Shown here one piece after another: positions 34,454-43,494 of a stretch of 64,000 bases of DNA (the stretch's first letter is position 1; each line of letters starts with the position of its first letter). Below the pieces are notes generated by a model. That model did not search any database. It had not been told where the DNA came from and saw only the letters and a list, made by a program, of their open reading frames with translations. The position numbers and the translations under genes were made by a program. Origin of the DNA: JBFWMG01 sp050251715 (GTDB taxonomy: Bacteria; Desulfobacterota; Desulfovibrionia; Desulfovibrionales; Desulfovibrionaceae); contig JBFWMG010000004.1 in the NCBI GenBank assembly GCA_050251715.1, positions 148,291 through 212,290 of the forward strand. Direction: 5' to 3'.

Positions 34454-37240
34454 TTGTTCAACTACTGGGGCAAGACACGGACCGAGGCGGACGAGCCGTC
34501 GAGGCCTCCCATGGTGGGGCCTCCCCTGACAGGGCATCCCCTGGCATGGCATCCCCTGGCATGCCATTGCCTGGACGTGGCGGCCGTGGCGCAAACGGTG
34601 CTTGCGCACGACACGCCGCTGCGCGACCGGCTGGCCCGGATCGCGGGCATGCCGCCCCATTGCTTCACGCCGCTCTGCGTGTTCCTGATCGCCCTGCACG
34701 ACTGCGGCAAATTCGCACCCGGCTTCCAATGGCTTGCCCCGCACCTGGCGCAACACCTCCAGCCCGGCCGCACCGCCCGCCCCTATGTCCCGAACCATCG
34801 CCAGGCGGGCGGCGTGCTGCTTGCGCGGCTCCTGGCCAGCTTTCTCAAGGAGGGGTTGCTGCCGCTGGAACCAGCGCGGTACCGGGAATGGTTCCACGCG
34901 CTCAAACCCCTGGCCCACGCCGTGGCCTGGCACCACGGCAAACCCGAGGACGTGGGCGGCAATCCCGACACCATGTTCGACGCAGCCGACAAGGACGCGG
35001 CGACCGCCTTTGCCCACGCCGCGGCCAGCCTTGTCATTCCGCCGGAAATCCGCGCCGCGCCCCTGCCTTTCGCGGACACATTCCTGTGCTCCCTGACCCG
35101 CGCCTCCTGGTGGGTGGCCGGGCTGTGCACGCTCTGCGACTGGATCGGGTCGGACGCGGCCCATTTCCCGCCCGATCCGGGCGCCACGGACGCGGCGGCC
35201 TATTGGCGCGACCACGCCCTGCCCCGCGCCGCAGCCGCAGTGGCGGCCAGCGGCATTGTGCCCAGCGCCTGCGCCCCTGCCCGCGGCTTTCATGACCTCT
35301 TTCCCCACCTGCCTGCCCAGGCCACGCCCTCGCCCCTGCAACGCCACGTCCTGGACCTGCCGGCGCCCACCGGTCCCACGCTGCACATCTTCGAGGACGC
35401 CACAGGCGCGGGCAAGACCGAGGCCGCGCTGGCCGCCGCCCACGGCCTGATGCGGGCCGGGCAGGCGCACGGCCTGTTCATCGGCCTGCCCACCATGGCC
35501 ACCGCCGACGCCATGTACACGCGGCTGGCCGCGACCTACCGGCGGCTCTTTGCCGCCGAGGCCGCCCCCTCGCTGGTCCTGGCCCATGGTTCGCGCGACC
35601 TTGCGCCCGGTTTTGCGGCCTCCATCGGACTGGAACGCATTGCGCCCGCGTCCGGCCCGGCCCAGGACAATGCCGGGGACGACGCGCCAGCCCAGGCCGC
35701 CTGCGCCGCATGGCTGGCGGACAGCCGCAAGAAGGCGCTGCTCGCCGACGCGGGCGTGGGCACCATCGACCAGGCACTGCTGGCCGCGCTGCCCTCCGCG
35801 CACCAGTGCCTGCGCCTCCTCGGCCTGGCCCGCTCCGTGCTGGTGGTGGACGAGGTGCATGCCTGCGACGAGTACATGCTGGGGCTCCTGTGCGCCCTGC
35901 TCGAATTCCACGCGGCAGCGGGCGGCAGCGCAATCCTGCTGTCCGCGACCCTGCCCGCCAGCATGCGGCAGCGGCTGGCGGACGCGTTTTGCAAAGGGTT
36001 GGACACGCCGCCCGCCCGGCTGGCCAGCCAGGACTATCCGTTGGCCGTGCGCATCACAGGGGACGCGCCGCCCGTGGAGACCCGCATCGGCGTCGTGCCC
36101 GGCCAGACGCGGCGCATCGCCACGCCGTTCGTGCACACCTTTGCCGACGCCGCCGCCCGCGTCCTCGACATTGCCCGCCGCGACGCCTGCGCCTGCTGGA
36201 TGCGCAACACCGTGGCCGACGCCATGGAGGCCTATGATTTCCTGCGCAACGAACTGGGCGACGCCCGGGTCACCCTGTTCCACGCCCGGTTCGCGGTCTG
36301 CGACAGGCGGCGCATCGAGGACCATGTTCTGGCCGCCTTTGGCGTGGCCAGCCGCGCCCCTGGCCGGGCTGGCCGCGTGGTGGTGGCCACGCAGGTCGCG
36401 GAGCAGTCCCTCAATGTGGACTGGGACGCCGGGGTGACCGATCTCGCCCCCATGGACCGGCTCATCCAGCGATTTGGCCGTTTCGGCAGGCATGCGCGCC
36501 CAGACAGGCCACCGGGCTTTGCCTCTCCGGTTGTCGCCGTTTACTCGCCGCCCCCTGTCCAGGAAGCCGGGGCCGACTGGTACAAGGCGCTCTTCCCCGG
36601 CGGCGCGGCGGTCTATCCCGACCATGGCCGACTGTGGCTCACGGCCCGGCTGCTGGCCGGGCGCGGCGGCCTGGCCATGCCCGATGACGCCCGCGCCCTG
36701 GTCGAGGCCGTGTACGGCCCGGATGCGGAAGCGGCGATGCCCGAGGCCTTGGCCGCCGTGCATCGCCAGGCCGAGGGGAATGCACGGGGAGGCGGAGACA
36801 TGGCGCGATTCACCGCCCTGCCTCTGGGCCTGGGGTATACGCGCACGGCCACGCACTGGCTGCCCGAGGCCTACGCCCCCACGCGCCTGGGCGAGCGCAC
36901 GGTCACGCTGCGGCTGGCGCGCTGGGACGGGCAAACCCTGCGCCCCTGGGCAAAAGCCCCTGACGGGTCGCCCTTGCCGGACAGATGGCGGGCGTGGCGG
37001 TTATCCGAGATATCGGTGCGCGAGCGGGCCGTGGCGTGTGCCGCGCCGTGCGCGGGCAGGCTTGCCAAGGCCGTGGCCATGGCCATGGAGTCCATGCCCG
37101 ACGCCTGCCGCTGGAGCGTGCTGCTACCGCTGGCCGAGGACACGCCCCCCGGCGCCTGGCGCGGCGCGGGGCTGGATTTGGATGGAATGCCTGTGACTGT
37201 ACTGTATAGTGCGGCAAGGGGATTATGGACCAACCGTTGA
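34454..37240 (+). CDS. cas3: CRISPR-associated helicase-nuclease Cas3 (type I-E)
   Basis: Degrades target DNA recruited by Cascade. The 928-residue protein joins an N-terminal HD nuclease (HPLACHCLDVAAV near residue 36, IALHDCGKFAPGFQ near 79, AWHHGKPEDVGG near 158) to a DExD/H helicase (FEDATGAGKTEAAL near 316, VLVVDEVHACDEYM near 464, VATQVAEQSLN near 645, LIQRFGRFGRHAR near 672). The start is TTG at 34454, supported by CGGAGGGGA eight bases upstream. A 190-bp gap separates it from the Cascade genes, so it may be expressed separately. Confidence 0.95.
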   Translation: MFNYWGKTRTEADEPSRPPMVGPPLTGHPLAWHPLACHCLDVAAVAQTVLAHDTPLRDRLARIAGMPPHCFTPLCVFLIALHDCGKFAPGFQWLAPHLAQHLQPGRTARPYVPNHRQAGGVLLARLLASFLKEGLLPLEPARYREWFHALKPLAHAVAWHHGKPEDVGGNPDTMFDAADKDAATAFAHAAASLVIPPEIRAAPLPFADTFLCSLTRASWWVAGLCTLCDWIGSDAAHFPPDPGATDAAAYWRDHALPRAAAAVAASGIVPSACAPARGFHDLFPHLPAQATPSPLQRHVLDLPAPTGPTLHIFEDATGAGKTEAALAAAHGLMRAGQAHGLFIGLPTMATADAMYTRLAATYRRLFAAEAAPSLVLAHGSRDLAPGFAASIGLERIAPASGPAQDNAGDDAPAQAACAAWLADSRKKALLADAGVGTIDQALLAALPSAHQCLRLLGLARSVLVVDEVHACDEYMLGLLCALLEFHAAAGGSAILLSATLPASMRQRLADAFCKGLDTPPARLASQDYPLAVRITGDAPPVETRIGVVPGQTRRIATPFVHTFADAAARVLDIARRDACACWMRNTVADAMEAYDFLRNELGDARVTLFHARFAVCDRRRIEDHVLAAFGVASRAPGRAGRVVVATQVAEQSLNVDWDAGVTDLAPMDRLIQRFGRFGRHARPDRPPGFASPVVAVYSPPPVQEAGADWYKALFPGGAAVYPDHGRLWLTARLLAGRGGLAMPDDARALVEAVYGPDAEAAMPEALAAVHRQAEGNARGGGDMARFTALPLGLGYTRTATHWLPEAYAPTRLGERTVTLRLARWDGQTLRPWAKAPDGSPLPDRWRAWRLSEISVRERAVACAAPCAGRLAKAVAMAMESMPDACRWSVLLPLAEDTPPGAWRGAGLDLDGMPVTVLYSAARGLWTNR

Positions 37241-37430
37241 GAACGGCGCATCATTCCCATCTCCCGGCATCCCTCCTTCCCCTTCCGAATATAATGCCAC
37301 CGGAATCCAATCCCCCTTGTTTATTCATCTTGCCCGACTAAATACCATTTTATCATTATCTGGATAGATTATTATCACATAAAAATATAGCCTGTCATGA
37401 AACAGCCACCATCCAACCAGGAGGCGTCTC
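37241..37430 (+). promoter_or_regulatory. AT-rich region upstream of the Cascade operon
   Basis: A markedly AT-rich stretch (about 37318-37392) in an otherwise GC-rich locus, with TTTTATCATTATC, GATTATTATCACATAAAAAT and TATAGCC near the end. It probably holds the promoter and regulator sites for casA-cas2. AT-rich silencing or activation sites of this kind control type I-E operons elsewhere; no specific regulator is identified. Confidence 0.55.
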
Positions 37431-39035
37431 ATGACCTATGACTGTCTTGCGGAACCTTGGCTGCCCGTGCGCCGCGCCAGCGGGGCGCGGGAGATGATCC
37501 CGCCCTGGAAAATGACCGATGGGCACGCCACGGACCCCATCACCACCCTGGATTATCCCCGCCCGGATTTTTCCGGCAGCATGCTCCAGTTTCTCATCGG
37601 ACTGGTGCAGACCTGCTGCCCGCCCAACGATCCCATGGACTGGGAGTCCCGGCGCGACGCCCCGCCCGACCCCGAAACCCTGCGCCAGGCCTTTGCCGCC
37701 AAAGGCCACGCCTTCCTCCTCGACGGCGACGGCCCGCGCTTCATGCAGGATCTCTCGCCGTTAGATAAGGTGGGGAAAACAAAACCTATTTCCATTCTTT
37801 GTATCGAAGCGCCAGGCGAACAGACCCTCGAACGCAACACCGACCTGTTCATCAAGCGTGGCGGCATCCAGCGCCTGTGCCCGGCCTGCGCCGCAGCGGC
37901 GCTCTTCACCCTGCAATGCAACTCTCCTAAAGGAGGACGTGGGCACCTTACTTCACTGCGCGGCGGCGGCCCGCTCACCACGCTGGTCATGGGCACGACC
38001 CTGTGGGACACGGTCTGGCACAACGTCCTGCCCATGGACCGCCTCGCCCCCCTGGGCGACATGGCCGCGCCCGAGGCGGGCGGCGTGTTCCCCTGGCTCG
38101 CGCCCACCCGCACCGGCGAGAGGGGCTCGCCCACGGAAACCACCCTGCCCGGCGACGTGCATCCGCTCCAGGCGTATTGGGGCATGCCGCGCCGCATCCG
38201 GCTGCAGTTCGAGGCCAACCCCGACGCCGCCCCGTGCAGCCTGTGCGCGGCGATCGCCCCACGCGTAGTGCGGACCTGTCAATCCAAGACCTACGGAACA
38301 AACTACGGAGGACCATGGCTGCATCCGCTTACGCCCTATACGGTGGTGGAAGGTGAGGCTCCCAACCCGCGTAAAGGCAAGGACATTTGCTGGCGCGACT
38401 GGCTTGGCCTGGTGGACACGGCGCAGGACAAGAACACGCGCCGCTCGCCCGCAGCCGTGGTGCAGGCCTTTCGCGAACGCATTGCCGACGCCCGCGCCCT
38501 GGACGACGCCGTGCCGGACTTCCGCATCCACGCCTTTGGCTATGAATTAAAAGATGCAACGCCCCGTGCCTGGGTGGAAGGCGTGGTGCCGGTCTACGTG
38601 GTGGATGCGGCGCTTCGCGAGCGCTACGCCGAGTGGATCGAACGCTATGTGCAATGCGCCGGGCTGGTCCTGTTCGCCCTGCGCGGAGCCGTGGCCGCCG
38701 CCCTGTTTTCCAGGGAAAACAAGCCCGACGCCAAATCCCCGTTCATGCGCACCCTGTCCGAGCGCTTTTGGGCCGGCACCACCCAGCCCTTTGCCGTGTT
38801 CCTGCGCCAGCTGCGCCGCTGCCTGGCCCAGGGCGACCCCGATCAGGCGCAGCGCAGGGATTGGGTTCTCACCCTCACCAGGCAGGCGGAACGCCTCTTT
38901 GCCGACGTGGCCGAGAACGGCGATTTCGCCGCCTCGGACCCCAAGAAATACGCCGACGGCCTGCTGCAGCTGCGGCGGTACAACAGCCTGAAAAACAAAA
39001 AGATAATGGAGTTCATGCAGCTTGAAACATCCTAA
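37431..39035 (+). CDS. casA: Cascade large subunit Cse1/Cas8e
   Basis: Recognises the PAM and recruits Cas3. At 534 residues it fits Cse1 length. It starts MTYDCLAEPWLPV, the typical family N-terminus, and continues with HAFLLDGDGPRFMQD, the CPACAAAALFTLQ zinc-like Cys pair and SLRGGGPLTTLV. AGGAGG sits 7 bases upstream of the ATG. First gene of the casABCDE-cas1-cas2 block. Confidence 0.93.
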   Translation: MTYDCLAEPWLPVRRASGAREMIPPWKMTDGHATDPITTLDYPRPDFSGSMLQFLIGLVQTCCPPNDPMDWESRRDAPPDPETLRQAFAAKGHAFLLDGDGPRFMQDLSPLDKVGKTKPISILCIEAPGEQTLERNTDLFIKRGGIQRLCPACAAAALFTLQCNSPKGGRGHLTSLRGGGPLTTLVMGTTLWDTVWHNVLPMDRLAPLGDMAAPEAGGVFPWLAPTRTGERGSPTETTLPGDVHPLQAYWGMPRRIRLQFEANPDAAPCSLCAAIAPRVVRTCQSKTYGTNYGGPWLHPLTPYTVVEGEAPNPRKGKDICWRDWLGLVDTAQDKNTRRSPAAVVQAFRERIADARALDDAVPDFRIHAFGYELKDATPRAWVEGVVPVYVVDAALRERYAEWIERYVQCAGLVLFALRGAVAAALFSRENKPDAKSPFMRTLSERFWAGTTQPFAVFLRQLRRCLAQGDPDQAQRRDWVLTLTRQAERLFADVAENGDFAASDPKKYADGLLQLRRYNSLKNKKIMEFMQLETS

Positions 39036-39071
39036 CGGCCCGCCCCGGCGGTCCGCATGACGGAGAATCCC

Positions 39072-39593
39072 ATGGCAACACCACTGACCTTCACCGGCGA
39101 TCCCGGCGAAAAAGCCCGCGCCGTTCTGCACGCATGGTGGCTCGGGCTGGAGACACGGCGCGGCGACCGCGCGGAACTGCGCCGCGCCGCCACGCCCGCC
39201 GACGTCATTCTCTGCGAGGGGTTTTACCACCTGCTCAACGACCTGCGCGATGACTATGCCATTTCCCCCCGCAGCCTTCCCAAACTCGCCCTGGTCGCGG
39301 GCGTCACCGCCCACGTCCGCACCGAAGACGCCCGCCCCTTTGCCAAGCAACTCGCCTCGCCCAAGGACGGCGGCTCATCGGCGGCCATGAGCGGCCTGCG
39401 CTTCCGGCGGCTGCTCCAGACCGATGCCGCCGACCCCGACGCACTGTTCGTGGCCCTTGTCCGCGCCGTGCGCCTGGCGGGCAACCGCGCCAATCTCGCC
39501 TCATTGGCCAACGCGGCCTACTGGTGGAACGAAAAGCTCCGCCGCGACTGGGCCGTGGACTATTACGCAACCGCATCCAACAAAGCCTCATGA
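39072..39593 (+). CDS. casB: Cascade small subunit Cse2/Cas11
   Basis: A 173-residue helical protein that stabilises the non-target strand and crRNA in Cascade (two copies). Family features are the ALRRA-like RAELRRAATPADV near residue 32 and the SGLRFRRLLQ segment, then NLASLANAAYWWNEKLRRDWAVDYY near the C-terminus. Start at 39072 has CGGAG six bases upstream; ATG 39057 is an alternative. Confidence 0.92.
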   Translation: MATPLTFTGDPGEKARAVLHAWWLGLETRRGDRAELRRAATPADVILCEGFYHLLNDLRDDYAISPRSLPKLALVAGVTAHVRTEDARPFAKQLASPKDGGSSAAMSGLRFRRLLQTDAADPDALFVALVRAVRLAGNRANLASLANAAYWWNEKLRRDWAVDYYATASNKAS

Positions 39594-39606
39594 CAAGGAG
39601 ATCACC

Positions 39607-40722
39607 ATGACCACGTTCACGCAGATCCATATGCTCACCAGCTATCCCCCGGCCAACCTGAACCGCGACGACCTGGGCCGCCCCAAGACCTGTGTGGTGG
39701 GCGGCGCGTTGCGGCTGCGCATCTCGTCCCAAAGCCTCAAGCGCGCCTGGCGCACCTCCACGGTGCTGGAAGACGCCCTGGCCGGATCGCTGGGAACCCG
39801 GACCAAGGAGATGGGCCGCCGCGTCCACGAGGCGCTCACCGGCGGCGTCACCCTGGCCGACGCCATGCAGGGCGCCCGCAGCGGCGGCGCCCTGGCCACG
39901 GTCGACCCGAAGAAGGCCCGCGACTGGGCGCACAAGACCATGGCCGCCTACGGCACACTCAAAATCTCGAAATATAACGAAAAAAAGCCAAACGACTATC
40001 TGGATATGGAAACCATGGTCCATTTCAGCCCGGCGGAAATCGCGGCCCTGTCCGACCTGACCGAATCCATGCGCCAGGGCACGGCCCCGGCCAAGGAGGC
40101 CATCGACGGCCTCCTGCGAGGCCGCGAAGCCGCCCACGCGGCGGACATCGCCATGTTTGGCCGCATGCTCGCCACCAGACAGGGCCACGCTGTGGAGGCC
40201 GCCGTGCAGGTGGCCCACGCCTTCAGCGTGCAACAGGTGGCCGTGGAAAGCGATTTCTTCACCGCCGTGGATGACCTGAACCTGCGCGAGGAAGACGCGG
40301 GCGCGGGCCACATGGGCGAGACCGAATTCGCCCAGGGGCTGTTCTACACCTACATCTGCGTGGACACCGCGCTGCTGGCCGAAAACATGGCCGACTCCGC
40401 CCAGTCGGGCCGCGCCCTGCGCGCGCTCGTCGAGGCCGCGGCCACGGTCGCGCCCTCGGGCAAGCAGAACAGCTTTGGCTCGCGCGCCTATGCCTCCTAC
40501 GTGTTGGCGGAAAAGGGCAGCCGCCAGCCCCGCTCCCTGGCCGTGGCCTTTCTTGCGCCGGTCAGGGGCACGGACATGCTGACCAACGCCATCAAGGCCA
40601 TCGAATCCACTGCCGCCAACCTCGACACCGCCTATGGCCCCTGCGCCGACGCCACCTATGTCATGGACATTCCCAACGGCAAGGGTACCCTCGCGGGCCT
40701 GCTCGACTTTGTGGAGGACTAG
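39607..40722 (+). CDS. casC: Cascade backbone subunit Cas7e (Cse4)
   Basis: Six copies form the crRNA-binding backbone and cleave the displaced target base-pairs apart. The 371-residue protein begins with IHMLTSYPPANLNRDDLGRP and has RISSQSLKRAWRTS, the conserved RAMP-like N-terminal signature of Cse4. Ends 3 bp before cas5. AAGGAGATCACC precedes the start. Confidence 0.95.
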   Translation: MTTFTQIHMLTSYPPANLNRDDLGRPKTCVVGGALRLRISSQSLKRAWRTSTVLEDALAGSLGTRTKEMGRRVHEALTGGVTLADAMQGARSGGALATVDPKKARDWAHKTMAAYGTLKISKYNEKKPNDYLDMETMVHFSPAEIAALSDLTESMRQGTAPAKEAIDGLLRGREAAHAADIAMFGRMLATRQGHAVEAAVQVAHAFSVQQVAVESDFFTAVDDLNLREEDAGAGHMGETEFAQGLFYTYICVDTALLAENMADSAQSGRALRALVEAAATVAPSGKQNSFGSRAYASYVLAEKGSRQPRSLAVAFLAPVRGTDMLTNAIKAIESTAANLDTAYGPCADATYVMDIPNGKGTLAGLLDFVED

Positions 40723-40725
40723 GCC

Positions 40726-41514
40726 ATGGCCCGCTACCTGCTCTTCCAGCTCTACGGGCCCATGCAGGCGTGGGGCGGCGTGGCCGTGGGCGAGGCGCGC
40801 CCCAGCCACGAGCGGCCCACCCGCTCGGCAGTCCTGGGACTGATCGCCTGCGCCCTGGGCATTCGCCGCGCCGACCAGGACGCCCAGCGCGCGCTGGCCG
40901 CATCCTACGGCGTGGCCGTGCGGCTCGACGCGCCCGGCACCCCCTTCCGCGACTTCCACACCGCCCAGGTTCCCCACGCCCGCAAGGGCCGCGTGTTCCA
41001 CACCCGCCGCCAGGAGTTGTGCGGCCTGCCGCCCGGCGAAAAACCCGGCACCATCCTTTCGGTGCGCGACTACCATGCCGACGCGGCCTGCACGGTCTGC
41101 CTGTGGGCCACCGCTCCCAACCCGCCCCACGCCCTGGACACCCTGCGCGACGCCCTAAAACGCCCGGTGTTCGCGCTGTTTCTGGGCCGCAAGTCCTGCC
41201 CGCCCGGCCTGCCGTTGCAGCCCGTGGTCCGCGATGCCCCTACCCTGGCTGCGGCGCTCATGTCCTACCAGCCCGGCACGCAGATCCTGGCCCTGCCCAG
41301 CGCCAGGGCGGGCGCGCCGGTCCAGGTTTTCTGGGACGCGGACCAGCCCGGCTCGGAGCCGGGCCTCGATCCCGAGCACACCTTCATCCGGCGCGACGCC
41401 CCCCTCAGCCGCAGCCGCTGGCAGTTTGGCGAACGGCGCGAACACCAGGGCCACGCGCCCCTGCCGGGGCCAAAGGACGCCCCTGGCCCCAGGGAGGACA
41501 CACCATGTATATGA
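40726..41514 (+). CDS. casD: Cascade subunit Cas5e
   Basis: Binds the crRNA 5' handle. The 262-residue protein starts MARYLLFQLYGPMQAWGG, and has HERPTRSAVLGLIACALGI near residue 25, both typical of Cas5e. Its end overlaps cas6e by 10 bp. Confidence 0.94.
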   Translation: MARYLLFQLYGPMQAWGGVAVGEARPSHERPTRSAVLGLIACALGIRRADQDAQRALAASYGVAVRLDAPGTPFRDFHTAQVPHARKGRVFHTRRQELCGLPPGEKPGTILSVRDYHADAACTVCLWATAPNPPHALDTLRDALKRPVFALFLGRKSCPPGLPLQPVVRDAPTLAAALMSYQPGTQILALPSARAGAPVQVFWDADQPGSEPGLDPEHTFIRRDAPLSRSRWQFGERREHQGHAPLPGPKDAPGPREDTPCI

Positions 41515-42185
41515 GCAAGGTCAGACTCCGCACAACCGAGGTGCTCGATGCCCTGTCGCACATGGGCCGCAACGATGAATACGGCATGCACCAGGCGGTC
41601 TGGTCGCTGTTTTCCGACACTGAAGAGCGCGCCCGCGACTTTGTCTACCGCCGCCTGGACGATCAGGGGCCGTTCGCGTTCCTGACCGTGTCCGAGCGCG
41701 TCCCCGAAGACCCGCACGGCTGGTGGGACATCGACACCAAACCCTATGCCCCGGCCCTGGCCGCAGGGGACAGGCTGGCGTTCTCGCTGCTGGCCAACCC
41801 CGTGCGCACCGGACGCAACAAGGAGGGCAAACACGCCCGGTTCGACGTGGTCATGGAGGCCAAACTGCACGACCGCACCCTGCCCCCGGACCAGCGCCGC
41901 CCCCAGGCCGTGCTGGAACAAGAGGCCGGGGTGGCCTGGCTTGCGTCCCGCGCGGACACGCTGGGCCTGGACGTGGACAAGGCCACGCTGCGCGTGGGCG
42001 GCTACCGCGTGCACGAGTTCTTCAAACGCGGCGGCGGCAGGGCAAAACCCATCCGGTTCGCCACGCTGGAATTCAGCGGCGTGGGCACGGTCACCTCCAT
42101 CGCCGCCCTGCACCTGGCCCTGCGCAACGGCGTGGGTCCGGCCAAAGGTTTTGGGTGCGGCCTGCTGCTGGTCAGGCGGGCCTGA
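41505..42185 (+). CDS. casE: CRISPR RNA endonuclease Cas6e (Cse3)
   Basis: Cleaves the pre-crRNA at the repeat hairpin. The 226-residue protein has the catalytic-His region NDEYGMHQAVWSLF near residue 30 and the C-terminal Gly-rich loop GVGPAKGFGCGLLLV. Its target hairpin in the array is CCCCAC / GTGGGG. It starts inside casD after GGGAGGACACACC and overlaps cas1 by one base (TGATG). Confidence 0.94.
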   Translation: MYMSKVRLRTTEVLDALSHMGRNDEYGMHQAVWSLFSDTEERARDFVYRRLDDQGPFAFLTVSERVPEDPHGWWDIDTKPYAPALAAGDRLAFSLLANPVRTGRNKEGKHARFDVVMEAKLHDRTLPPDQRRPQAVLEQEAGVAWLASRADTLGLDVDKATLRVGGYRVHEFFKRGGGRAKPIRFATLEFSGVGTVTSIAALHLALRNGVGPAKGFGCGLLLVRRA

Positions 42186-43096
42186 TGCTGCCCCGGCTCA
42201 CCCCCATCGCACTCAAGGAACGGGCCAGCCTGGTGTTCCTTGAATACGGGGAACTGGATGTGCGGGACGGCGCGTTCGTGCTGGTCGACGCCCACGGCGT
42301 GCGCACGCACATCCCGGTGGGCGGCGTGGCCTGCATCATGCTGGAGCCGGGCACGCGGGTGTCGCACGCCGCCGTGGTCCTTGCCGCCCGGGCGGGCACG
42401 CTGCTCGTCTGGGTGGGCGAGGCCGGGGTGCGCCTGTATGCGGCGGGCCAACCCGGCGGCGCGCGCAGCGACAAGCTGCTCTATCAGGCCCGGCTGGCGC
42501 TGGACGACCAGGCCCGGCTGCGCGTGGTGCGCGCCATGTACGCCCTGCGTTTCAACGAGGAACCGCCCGCGCGCCGCTCCATCGACCAACTGCGGGGCGT
42601 GGAGGGCGCGCGGGTCAAACGGCTGTATGAACTCATGGCCCGCCAATACCGGGTGGCGTGGTCGGGCAGGCGCTACGACCCCAAGGACTGGGGCTCCGGC
42701 GACCTGGCCAACCGCTGCCTGTCGTCGGGCACGGCCAGCCTCTACGGACTGTGCGAGGCGGCCATCCTTGCGGCGGGCTACGCCCCGGCCATCGGTTTTC
42801 TGCACACGGGCAAGCCGCAGTCGTTTGTCTACGACATGGCGGACATCTTCAAGTTCGAGACGGTGGTGCCCGTGGCGTTCGCCGTGGCCGGGCGCGGCAG
42901 CGCCGATCCCGAAGGCGACGTGCGCCGCGCCTGCCGCGACGTGTTCAGGCAGACCAACCTCCTGGAGCGGATCATCCCGGCCATCGAGGATGTGCTGTCG
43001 GCAGGCGGGCTGCCCGTGCCCGCAGCGCCGCCCGAGGCGGCTGGCCCCGCATTCGCGGACGAGGAGGGAATCGGCGATGACGGTCATCGTACTTGA
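42185..43096 (+). CDS. cas1: CRISPR spacer integrase Cas1e
   Basis: With Cas2, inserts new spacers at the leader end. The 303-residue protein has the type I-E start LPRLTPIALKERASLVFLEYGEL, the metal-binding Glu in SIDQLRGVEGARVK, His in AIGFLHTGKPQSFVYDMADIF and the Asp-rich region that follows. The start overlaps the cas6e stop as TGATG, and the end overlaps cas2 by 20 bp. Confidence 0.95.
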   Translation: MLPRLTPIALKERASLVFLEYGELDVRDGAFVLVDAHGVRTHIPVGGVACIMLEPGTRVSHAAVVLAARAGTLLVWVGEAGVRLYAAGQPGGARSDKLLYQARLALDDQARLRVVRAMYALRFNEEPPARRSIDQLRGVEGARVKRLYELMARQYRVAWSGRRYDPKDWGSGDLANRCLSSGTASLYGLCEAAILAAGYAPAIGFLHTGKPQSFVYDMADIFKFETVVPVAFAVAGRGSADPEGDVRRACRDVFRQTNLLERIIPAIEDVLSAGGLPVPAAPPEAAGPAFADEEGIGDDGHRT

Positions 43097-43400
43097 GAAC
43101 GCGCCGCCCCGTTTGCGGGGGCGGCTGGCGGTATGGATGCTGGAGGTGCGCGCCGGAGTATATGTGGGCGCATTCTCCGTGCGTGTGCGCGAGATGCTGT
43201 GGCGCACGGTGGAGGCCGGCCTTGAGGACGGCAACGCGGTGATGCTGTGGCGTGCGCGCACGGAAAGCGGCTTTGACTTTGTGACGCGTGGCGCCAACCG
43301 CCGGGTGCCGTGCGACTTCGACGGTCTGCGGCTGGTCTCGTTCCACCCCGAGGCGCAGGAGGCGCCACCGGCTGAAAAGCCAAGGAAACCAGGGGGTTAG
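43077..43400 (+). CDS. cas2: CRISPR adaptation protein Cas2e
   Basis: A 107-residue partner of Cas1 in the acquisition complex. MTVIVLENAPPRLRGRLAVWMLEV is the standard I-E N-terminus, followed by VYVGAFSVRVREMLW and the SGFDFVTRG region. GAGGGA precedes the ATG. It ends 94 bp before the first repeat. Confidence 0.95.
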   Translation: MTVIVLENAPPRLRGRLAVWMLEVRAGVYVGAFSVRVREMLWRTVEAGLEDGNAVMLWRARTESGFDFVTRGANRRVPCDFDGLRLVSFHPEAQEAPPAEKPRKPGG

Positions 43401-43494
43401 GTGCGCAAGATAATATGCTGAAATAATTAGCTAAAAAAGTGGTATTTGCAGCAACGCCGAATTTCCGGTATTATTTTTCGCCGTTGTCGCAAGA
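43401..43494 (+). promoter_or_regulatory. CRISPR leader
   Basis: AT-rich segment between cas2 and the first repeat (AAGATAATATGCTGAAATAA, then GGTATTATTTTTCGCCGTTG), in contrast with the GC-rich surroundings. It should contain the array promoter and the Cas1-Cas2/IHF docking site. Confidence 0.75.
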
